Below, piece after piece: positions 49,035 through 54,813 of a stretch of 54,813 nt of DNA. Made by a program: the position numbers and the translations under genes. Within the stretch, counting starts at the first letter, position 1. Each line of letters begins with the position of its first letter. The notes beneath the pieces were generated by a model, which had not been told where the DNA came from, ran no database searches, and saw only the letters and a list, made by a program, of their open reading frames with translations. The stretch is from Opitutus sp. GAS368. GTDB taxonomy: Bacteria; Verrucomicrobiota; Verrucomicrobiia; Opitutales; Opitutaceae. The stretch spans positions 1-54,813 of the forward strand of contig CAMDOO010000010.1 in the NCBI GenBank assembly GCA_945903545.1. The letters run 5' to 3'.

Positions 49035-49057
49035 GGGTTAACGCCGAGCGTTAACCC
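49035..49057. promoter_or_regulatory. Palindromic operator candidate upstream of the sigma gene
   Basis: Perfect arms GGGTTAACGC and GCGTTAACCC around CGA, located 62 bases before the sigma-factor ATG. The symmetric form and position fit a dimeric regulator site, possibly of that sigma's own promoter. Not confirmed by any second copy in this window. Confidence 0.5.
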
Positions 49058-49203
49058 ATGAAGTTGAGATATTTGCTGATTTAGGTGCCCGAATCAGCTG
49101 CTCCCGGCATTGTCCGGTTCGTGCAAAGCGCAGGGTTTTCCCACAGGTTTCTTGCACGCTGCACGGCCGGCCAGCCCGCTCGCCTCCGAAAAAGCAGCGC
49201 ATC

Positions 49204-49229
49204 GGGAAATGCGCCCCAGCGCATTTCCC
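49204..49229. repeat. Perfect hairpin between the sigma gene and the prepilin operon
   Basis: Stem GGGAAATGCGC/GCGCATTTCCC (11 bases) with a CCCA loop. It is 82 bases before the first prepilin gene. No T-run; function unknown. The rest of 48973-49311 holds the palindrome above and no gene. Confidence 0.7.
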
Positions 49230-49311
49230 CGGGCCTAGGGATGCCCATTCGCACCTAGGGGCAGGGCGTTGACGCAAACAACCGGCTGCAACATCCCTTT
49301 ACCCCGCTACT

Positions 49312-49764
49312 TTGTTTTCCTTCACCCAACATCCTCTTAAGGCCGCGCGCCGCGCCTTCACCCTGTTCGAGACCATGCTCGCCGCAGGCGTGATGGCGAC
49401 TGGCTTGGTGGGAATGATCCAAGTGGTGGTCTCGGGCTCCGAGATGCTCGACGTCGCGCGAAAGCAGACCCTGGCCACCAACATCATCCATACCCAGATC
49501 GACCTGTACCGGGCCGCCATCCCCTCCGATTGGTCAACCGTCGCCACCGGCACGACCACCATCACCCTCTCCTCAACCACGTTCAGTGCGGTCACCTCCG
49601 GCTTCACCTGCTCCCGCGTCGTCTCCAATGTGTCGACCGACGGCACGCTGAAAAAGGTGGCCTATACCGTCACCTGGACCGGGGTGACCGGCCGCAGCTA
49701 CACCCGCACCGGCGTCACCTACGTCAGCAAGTACGGACTCAATGTCTCACAACAAAGGACATAA
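49312..49764 (+). CDS. Prepilin-like minor pilin
   Basis: A 150-residue exported protein with a type IV prepilin signal. The basic leader KAARR precedes the cleavage site A-FTLFETMLAAG, where Ala replaces the usual Gly at -1 and Glu5 is kept; the hydrophobic helix continues to MIQVVVSG. The globular part is Thr/Ser-rich and short. It starts at TTG, with no obvious ribosome-binding site; no ATG or GTG gives an intact leader. It overlaps the next prepilin gene by 23 bases, and is the first of a seven-gene unit, resembling PilV-type minor pilins. Confidence 0.75.
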   Translation: MFSFTQHPLKAARRAFTLFETMLAAGVMATGLVGMIQVVVSGSEMLDVARKQTLATNIIHTQIDLYRAAIPSDWSTVATGTTTITLSSTTFSAVTSGFTCSRVVSNVSTDGTLKKVAYTVTWTGVTGRSYTRTGVTYVSKYGLNVSQQRT

Positions 49765-50341
49765 GCGGCCCTCCGCCGCCGGGGGCTTCACCTTGCTGGA
49801 GGTGATGGTCTCGACGCTGATCTTCGGCACCGTCTCGATCGCGGTGATGGGGGCGTTTCTTTTTCTCGGCACAAGCATGACCCGCATGGCATACGCGCAG
49901 CAGCTCGAGGAAAACAGCCGGCGGGCTTTCTACCTGTTCAACCAGGACGTCACCAAGGCCACCAAGGCCTCCACCACGACCGACGCGACCCTGATCCTGA
50001 CCCTGCCGGCCACGACCGTGAAATACGCCTACGACTCCTCGGCCCAGACCGTGACCCGCTTCCAACCCGACACCAGCGTCACCGGCTCGATCGTGCTGAA
50101 GAACCTGACCGCCTTCGATTTCAACTACTTCAACAACGCGGGCACCACCATCACCGTGCCGCAATCGCCTTCGACGGCCTACAAACCGATCAAGGCCGTC
50201 CAGTTTTCCTTCACGGCGAGCCTCGGCTCGACGATTGCCGGCGTCGCCGGCACCTCGATTTACCGCACCTCCTCCCGCTACCAGACCGTCTCGCCGATGG
50301 TGTTCATGCGCAACACCGCGCCCAGGGACCTCCTGCCATGA
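49742..50341 (+). CDS. Prepilin-like minor pilin (PilW-like)
   Basis: A 199-residue prepilin-type protein. The leader MSHNKGHKRPSAAG ends in the canonical cleavage site G-FTLLEVMVSTLIFG with Glu5, followed by a hydrophobic helix and a globular beta domain (KATKASTTTDATLILTLPAT, and SSRYQTVSPMVFMRNTAPRD at the end). Its N-terminus lies within the end of the previous gene, and its stop overlaps the start of the next (ATGA), so translation is coupled. PilW-like proteins prime or cap type IV pili or pseudopili. Confidence 0.85.
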   Translation: MSHNKGHKRPSAAGGFTLLEVMVSTLIFGTVSIAVMGAFLFLGTSMTRMAYAQQLEENSRRAFYLFNQDVTKATKASTTTDATLILTLPATTVKYAYDSSAQTVTRFQPDTSVTGSIVLKNLTAFDFNYFNNAGTTITVPQSPSTAYKPIKAVQFSFTASLGSTIAGVAGTSIYRTSSRYQTVSPMVFMRNTAPRDLLP

Positions 50342-51837
50342 GGCACGCCGGATCCCCCAGGCAGGGAATCTCCAGCACGCGCGGCTCAGCGCTGCTGGCG
50401 GTGATGTGTTTTGCCACCGTGCTGGCCCTCGCGCTGACCACGTTTCAAGCGCTCTGCCACCAGACGCTCACGACCAGCAACCGCAACGCCCAGAGCACCC
50501 ACGCCATCGAATTGGCCGAGATGGGCCTGGAATGCGCCGTCTGGTCGCGGACCAACGCCGACTGGACCACCGCCGCCGGCGGCATCGCCAACTGGACCAT
50601 CAGCGGCAGCACCGCGTCCCTCACCCTCTCCGGCGCAAACTACAACTTCAGCAACGGCGTCACCGGATCGGTCACGATGAGTGTGACGAACTACAACGGG
50701 ACCAACACGACCAACTCCGTGGTGACCTCGACCGGCACCGTCACGCTGGCCGACGGCAGCACCGTCACCCGCATCCTGCAGGCAACCCTCGAGAAGGCCA
50801 AACCGTTCACCAACGCTCTCGCCGCGACCGCCACCACCGGCACGGTCCAGTTGCTCACGGGCGGCCAGACCATCGACAGCTACACCGTCCCGGCCAGCCC
50901 GACCATCCCCGTGACCTTCACCTACGACTATAACGCCGTGGTGACGGGATACTCGGTCTCGATGGCCAACAGTGCCACCGTCAACGGCTACGTGGCGACC
51001 CCGCCCAACGACAGTGGCGTGGTCGCCCTGACCTACACGACGGGCGCGTCCGGCTCCAAACTCAAGGGACCAAGCACCTCCGCGACCCTCAACATCGACA
51101 CCACGCGGGCGAGCACCAGCCCGTACCAATCCGTGTTCGACGTCCCGAATCCTACCATCGGCACGGTCTACGCCCAGCCCGCGAATGCCACCGCCCTAGC
51201 CGCGGCCAAGGTCACTTACGGGAACAGTGCGTTTTTCGCCCTCGCCGAGCCAGCAACCAGCACCGACGTCTATCTCGGCGAAACCGGAAGCACCACCTAC
51301 TATCGCGCCACCCTCGGCGCCACCTCCTCCAGCTACTATTACCTCAACAACAACAACGGCCGGCTGATCATCGACGGCACGAGCGTGGTCATCGTCATTC
51401 CCGGGTATTTTTATATCAACACGAACGGCTCGATCATCGTGCGGAATGGCGGTTCGCTGCGAATCCTGCTCCAGGGCGGCGGCTCCATCTACTACGCGGG
51501 AATCGACAACCAGACCAAGCGGCCGAAGAACCTCTCCATCATCGGCACCGGCACCACGACCGTGGGCTACACCCTCTGGGTCTGGTCCTACTCCAAGTTT
51601 TACGGCACCATTTACGCCCCCCGGCACGCGGTCAGGATCTGGGGTTACAACTCCACCTCGGAATTCTTCGGCTCGATCGTCGCCAGCAGCGTCATCATCG
51701 ACCCCTACAGCTCGACGGCCCTGAAAATCCACTACGACAAGGATCTCTCGGCCGAGATCGTCCCCGATGTGTCGACGCCTTACGTGATCCGGAACGGCAC
51801 GCTGATGGAGACCAACAGCGCCGGGACCGAGCTCTGA
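50338..51837 (+). CDS. PilX-like pilus-assembly protein with large C-terminal domain
   Basis: A 499-residue protein with a PilX-type N-terminus: a basic leader, then RGSALLAVMCFATVLALALT and a helix continuing through NAQSTHAIELAEMGLECAVW. It lacks the Glu5 of major pilins. The rest is Thr/Ser/Gly-rich, with a C-terminal beta region (KNLSIIGTGTTTVGYTLWVW and FYGTIYAPRHAVRIWGYNST) resembling a DUF7305-type fold. It ends with SIVASSVIIDPYSSTALKIH. The ATG overlaps the preceding stop (ATGA). The function is likely in pilus priming or adhesion. Confidence 0.72.
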   Translation: MRHAGSPRQGISSTRGSALLAVMCFATVLALALTTFQALCHQTLTTSNRNAQSTHAIELAEMGLECAVWSRTNADWTTAAGGIANWTISGSTASLTLSGANYNFSNGVTGSVTMSVTNYNGTNTTNSVVTSTGTVTLADGSTVTRILQATLEKAKPFTNALAATATTGTVQLLTGGQTIDSYTVPASPTIPVTFTYDYNAVVTGYSVSMANSATVNGYVATPPNDSGVVALTYTTGASGSKLKGPSTSATLNIDTTRASTSPYQSVFDVPNPTIGTVYAQPANATALAAAKVTYGNSAFFALAEPATSTDVYLGETGSTTYYRATLGATSSSYYYLNNNNGRLIIDGTSVVIVIPGYFYINTNGSIIVRNGGSLRILLQGGGSIYYAGIDNQTKRPKNLSIIGTGTTTVGYTLWVWSYSKFYGTIYAPRHAVRIWGYNSTSEFFGSIVASSVIIDPYSSTALKIHYDKDLSAEIVPDVSTPYVIRNGTLMETNSAGTEL

Positions 51838-51939
51838 CCACCCGGACCGGGTCCCGGCCCCTAGCCGGATTCCCGGGACAGGCCTGCTTCCGCCTTGCCC
51901 GCCGGACCGGCGATCCGCTGACTGGGAAGGTAAACCTCA

Positions 51940-53064
51940 ATGTTTAAGCGGAAAGACCGGCATAACGTCCTGATCGGACTCAACGAGCACAGCGTGAAGC
52001 TGGCCCGGCTGCTGCAGTTGGAAGGCCAGCCCCTCGGGGTGGACCGGTTCACGGAAGTCCGGGCCAACGACGAGGAGGCGGTCGCGGGCTGGATCCGCTC
52101 CAATTTCCCGGAGCAGATCAGCGGCCTCCTGCCGACCTACGCGACCTTCTATCCGGGCGACCGCCTGCTCATGCGCGAGGTCGTCAACACCCGCCGCCTG
52201 CTCGAGCCCGCCTACCTCCCGGGCCTGGTCCAGGAACAGGCCAAGATCTCCTCCGCCAAGGAGTGGCAGTGCGGGCTGGTCAGCTCGACCGACGGCAGCC
52301 CCCTCACCCCCGAAAGCACGCAGCGCTCCGGCCTGATCGTCGGCGTGCCGTGGACCGCCGTGCGCGATCTGCAGCAGAAGCTGAAGCGGTGGGGCCTGCG
52401 CCCGCGCCGCCTCGAGCTGGGCACCCTGACGATGCTGGGCGGGATCAGCCGCCACATGGGCACGATCGCCTACGGGCATTCCGTCGCCGCCTGCGAGATC
52501 GGCCAGTCCCAGACCCGCCTCTACCTCATCGGCAAGGACGGCGTCCACACGCCCCCCGCCCTGCCCCACGGCCTGCTCTCCGTCATGGAGGCGGCCATGA
52601 AGGAGCTCGGCGCCCCCTCCGTCGAGGCCGCCCTGAAACAACTCGAGGAACAACCCGAGGCGCTCCTCGCCCACAGCCGCCGGCTGGTCCGTATGCTGTC
52701 GCGGCACCTGCGCCCGGCGATCGACTACTTCGAGATGCAGACCGGCCAGCGCATCGGCTCGCTTTTCTGCGCCCACCTCCCCAGCCGGCTGCACTGGCTC
52801 GAAACCGCGCTGTGCAGCGCGGTCGACCTCGAACCCTTCCCCCTCGACCTGCCTTCCTGGCTGGCCTCGGCCGGGCTGGAGTTCGAGGCGGCGCCCACCA
52901 CCGTCCCGGCGGCCGACTGGCTGCAGCTGCTCGGCGTCGTCGCCCAACTCGCCCCCACCACGGCCTCCGCCCCGGCGGCTCCGGCGCCCGCGCCTGCACC
53001 CGCAGCCGCGACGGCGCCCGCCGGCACCAATCCGCCCACCCCTCCCCATGGCCCGGAATCGTGA
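51940..53064 (+). CDS. PilM-like protein (divergent)
   Basis: A 374-residue cytosolic protein at the position of PilM in a PilMNOP cluster. It opens VLIGLNEHSVKLARLLQLEG, the place of PilM's GLDIGxxSVKL, but the Asp of the actin-type phosphate loop is not present. The second expected loop reads AACEIGQSQTRLYLIG, with Glu instead of Asp. The C-terminus is Pro/Ala-rich and 30 residues long. GGAAGGT lies 8 bases before the ATG. Its stop overlaps the next gene start by 17 bases. It probably forms the cytosolic anchor of the pilus or secretion machine; ATP binding is doubtful. Confidence 0.7.
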   Translation: MFKRKDRHNVLIGLNEHSVKLARLLQLEGQPLGVDRFTEVRANDEEAVAGWIRSNFPEQISGLLPTYATFYPGDRLLMREVVNTRRLLEPAYLPGLVQEQAKISSAKEWQCGLVSSTDGSPLTPESTQRSGLIVGVPWTAVRDLQQKLKRWGLRPRRLELGTLTMLGGISRHMGTIAYGHSVAACEIGQSQTRLYLIGKDGVHTPPALPHGLLSVMEAAMKELGAPSVEAALKQLEEQPEALLAHSRRLVRMLSRHLRPAIDYFEMQTGQRIGSLFCAHLPSRLHWLETALCSAVDLEPFPLDLPSWLASAGLEFEAAPTTVPAADWLQLLGVVAQLAPTTASAPAAPAPAPAPAAATAPAGTNPPTPPHGPES

Positions 53065-53632
53065 CCCGCTGGCGCTGAGCCCGAACTGGCACCTCGATCT
53101 CCGCCTGGAGGCCGAGCTGCCGGAGGACAACGTCGTGCGCACGCGCTTCGTGGTCGGCGCCATCTTCGGCACCGTCGCGCTCATGTCCCTCCTGCTGCTG
53201 GCCTGGATCGGCTACACCCGCGCCACCCTGCGGTCGGATATCGTCGAGATGACCCGCATCGCGGAGGAGGGCAAGGCGAGCAAGCGCGAGGTCGAGCTGA
53301 TGCAGTCCGAATTCGAGGCGGGCGCCCTGAAAATCGACCACGCGGCCAAGATCCTCAAGACCCGCCTGCTCTTCTCGGAGTTTGTCGCGAACATCGCCCT
53401 TTCGCTCCCGCCCACGGTCATGATTGACCAGATCCAGCTGACCGAGGACGGCCTTTCCCTGACTGGGCAGGTGGCCTCCAACATGGAATTCACGCGTTAC
53501 ATCACCGCGCTGAAGCAAAACCAGAAGTTTACCGGCGTCTTCGCCGAGATCAAACAGAAGAGCTTTGGGTCCTCCCGCAGCGGGACGACGTTCGTCTTCG
53601 ACATTACCTTCCGGCTCAAGCCCAGCCCATGA
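53048..53632 (+). CDS. PilN-like inner-membrane assembly protein
   Basis: A 194-residue bitopic protein with a cytoplasmic N-terminus (PNWHLDLRLEAELPED), one membrane helix at about residues 35-55 (VVGAIFGTVALMSLLLLAWI), a periplasmic coiled coil (ATLRSDIVEMTRIAEEGKAS) and a small ferredoxin-like domain (LPPTVMIDQIQLTEDGLSLT and onward). This is the PilN architecture. The usual INLLP motif is replaced by a different N-terminal segment. It overlaps the PilM-like gene and is followed by the PilO-like gene with a 4-base overlap. Confidence 0.82.
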   Translation: MARNRDPLALSPNWHLDLRLEAELPEDNVVRTRFVVGAIFGTVALMSLLLLAWIGYTRATLRSDIVEMTRIAEEGKASKREVELMQSEFEAGALKIDHAAKILKTRLLFSEFVANIALSLPPTVMIDQIQLTEDGLSLTGQVASNMEFTRYITALKQNQKFTGVFAEIKQKSFGSSRSGTTFVFDITFRLKPSP

Positions 53633-54186
53633 ACCCTGAGAAACTCAAGGAGCTCCTCGCCCTGCTCCGGCGCCATCTCTTCTCCGTGATCAGCACGGCC
53701 GTGGCGCTGGGCGCGCTGGTGCTGTCCGGCTTCTGGTGGCTGGGGATCCAGGACCTGAGCGACGAGCATGCGCTCAAGACCAAGCAGAACCTGGCCATGA
53801 TCAACCTGCTCAAGACCGGGCCCGTGCTGAAGACCGAGCTGGCCGCGGTCAAGGAGTTCACCCAGCGCCTCGAGGCCAACCTCACCGTCGAGGACGACCT
53901 CAGCGACAACGACGACTATTTCCGCCGGATGGCGGCCCGCGCCCGGGTGCGCTTGGAGGACTTCCAGCAGATGAGTTCCCCCCCGCTCGAGGAGGGCGCG
54001 CTCTTCCGGAGGGTTCCTTTCACCGTGCGGGTGACCGGCACCTATGCCCAGGTGCAAACGTTCCTGCACGCCATCGAGACCGGCCCCCGGCTTGCCAACC
54101 TCACCGCCTTCGGCATGGTCCGGCGCAACCCGACCAGCACGGATGCCGCGCTTGACCTCGGCCTGGAACTGATCGGCAAGAAATGA
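53629..54186 (+). CDS. PilO-like inner-membrane assembly protein
   Basis: A 185-residue bitopic protein. One membrane helix lies at about residues 18-40 (SVISTAVALGALVLSGFWWL), then a coiled coil (DLSDEHALKTKQNLAMINLL and EFTQRLEANLTVEDD) and a ferredoxin-like periplasmic domain (ALFRRVPFTVRVTGTYAQVQ, then FLHAIETGPRLANLTAFGMV). This is the PilO plan, which pairs with PilN. Four-base overlaps join it to the genes on both sides. Confidence 0.82.
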   Translation: MNPEKLKELLALLRRHLFSVISTAVALGALVLSGFWWLGIQDLSDEHALKTKQNLAMINLLKTGPVLKTELAAVKEFTQRLEANLTVEDDLSDNDDYFRRMAARARVRLEDFQQMSSPPLEEGALFRRVPFTVRVTGTYAQVQTFLHAIETGPRLANLTAFGMVRRNPTSTDAALDLGLELIGKK

Positions 54187-54713
54187 AGCCCGGCCCTGTC
54201 ATTGTTGTCCTCGCCCTCGCCGCCGGCCTCGGCGCTGCCGCCCCGACCCCGAAAGGTGTCGCCCCGGCCCCGGGCGCCTCGTCGCTCGCCGCGCTGCCGC
54301 CCTCGCCGCTGGCGACGAAGATGAAGCAGATCCACACCACCCTTGAGGAAGTCTTCAAGGCCCGGGACCCGAGCAGCCCCCTGCCCGACCTGCGCCAGAA
54401 TCCCTTCCGCTTCCCGGGCGTCCCGGTCGCTTCGGCCCAGGGCCAGGCTGGCACCACGGGCGGCCGGGCCGCCCAGCCGCCCGAGGGCGAGGCCGCGCGC
54501 CTCCGCCGGCTCGCCAGCTCCCTCTCCTTCGGCCTCGTTGAGAGCCGCGGCCAACAACTGGTCAGCGTCGGCTCCTCCTCGTACCGGGAAGGCGAAATGC
54601 TCCGCGTGACCGACCCGGTCACCAGTGCCCAAGTCCTCCTGCGCATCCGCAAGATCGACGGCAAGAACGTGACTTTCGGCCTGGGCAGCTCCGAGTTCAC
54701 AGTCGCGAAGTAG
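54183..54713 (+). CDS. PilP-like periplasmic protein
   Basis: A 176-residue exported protein. The Sec-type signal is KPGPVIVVLALAAGLGAAAP, without the lipobox Cys found in most PilP proteins. A disordered Ala/Pro region follows, then DPSSPLPDLRQNPFRFPG and a C-terminal small beta domain (SSYREGEMLRVTDPVTSAQV and LLRIRKIDGKNVTFGLGSSE) typical of the PilP/GspC interaction domain. It is the last gene in view. A secretin (PilQ/GspD) gene would be expected next; it is not visible in the remaining bases. Confidence 0.72.
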   Translation: MKPGPVIVVLALAAGLGAAAPTPKGVAPAPGASSLAALPPSPLATKMKQIHTTLEEVFKARDPSSPLPDLRQNPFRFPGVPVASAQGQAGTTGGRAAQPPEGEAARLRRLASSLSFGLVESRGQQLVSVGSSSYREGEMLRVTDPVTSAQVLLRIRKIDGKNVTFGLGSSEFTVAK

Positions 54714-54754
54714 GGCCGGCGCTTGCGCAGGGCCGGCTCGGGACCCGACCGACT

Positions 54755-54813
54755 GTAGGAGCCTGCTTGCAGGCGATTCCGGCTTGTCGATCGCCAAGCA
54801 TCGCCTGCAAGCA
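54755..54813. repeat. GTAGGAGCC repeat at the right edge
   Basis: GTAGGAGCCTGCTTGCAGGC is followed by a centre and then GCATCGCCTGCAAGCA, the start of the complementary arm, cut off by the window edge. Same family as 35318-35372. Confidence 0.8.

Overview
This window looks like a chromosomal segment of a member of the Verrucomicrobia, most likely an Opitutaceae-type bacterium. I infer this from the high GC content, the gene set (FloA/NfeD microdomain operon, free-standing ribosomal protein S18, MEP isoprenoid genes, divergent PilM/N/O/P-type cluster, pRiA4b ORF-3-like protein), and the very many intergenic hairpin repeats. The assignment rests on recognising protein families by eye; no search was run. 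No prophage, CRISPR array or insertion sequence is visible.

Layout. Positions 1-5.5 kb (minus strand): pyrF, ispD, ispF, oppA, oppB and the start of oppC, with an inverted-repeat element in every gap from pyrF to oppC. 5.7-11.2 kb: ispE, a convergent mannose-6-phosphate isomerase, ftsK and a RodZ-like gene. 11.4-15.1 kb (minus): a membrane-microdomain operon of long NfeD, short NfeD, FloA and a small coiled-coil membrane protein. 15.3-22.7 kb: aldose-epimerase-like protein, TatA/B, a lipoprotein phosphodiesterase, an MFS transporter and several small genes, one of them frameshifted. 22.7-26.1 kb (minus): a KinB/AlgB-like two-component system. 26.5-32.4 kb: an unusual long adenylate-kinase-like protein, a TPR membrane protein, ketopantoate reductase, RsmD and a pRiA4b ORF-3-like protein. 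32.5-35.2 kb (minus): a TonB-dependent receptor preceded by a clear TPP riboswitch. 35.8-37.4 kb: a lysine 2,3-aminomutase gene, tRNA-Arg(CCT) and a degenerate copy of that tRNA. 37.5-48.9 kb: a secreted DinB-like protein, rpsR, trpA overlapping a diguanylate cyclase gene, an endonuclease/phosphatase-fold protein, a secreted beta-propeller/helical-repeat protein with a small secreted partner, a TPR glycosyltransferase, an HDOD protein and an ECF sigma factor. 49.3-54.7 kb: a pilus or pseudopilus operon of three prepilin/PilX-like genes followed by PilM/N/O/P-like genes, which probably continues beyond the right edge.

Functional links. The TPP riboswitch makes the TonB receptor a predicted importer of thiamin or a thiamin precursor across the outer membrane. 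The three ispD/E/F genes supply consecutive or near-consecutive steps of the MEP pathway. The pil-like genes form one tightly packed unit with overlapping start and stop codons. Many gaps between genes hold stem-loop elements whose arms are built from short tandem repeats; several sequence families share this one architecture, and this is the most striking non-coding feature of the window.
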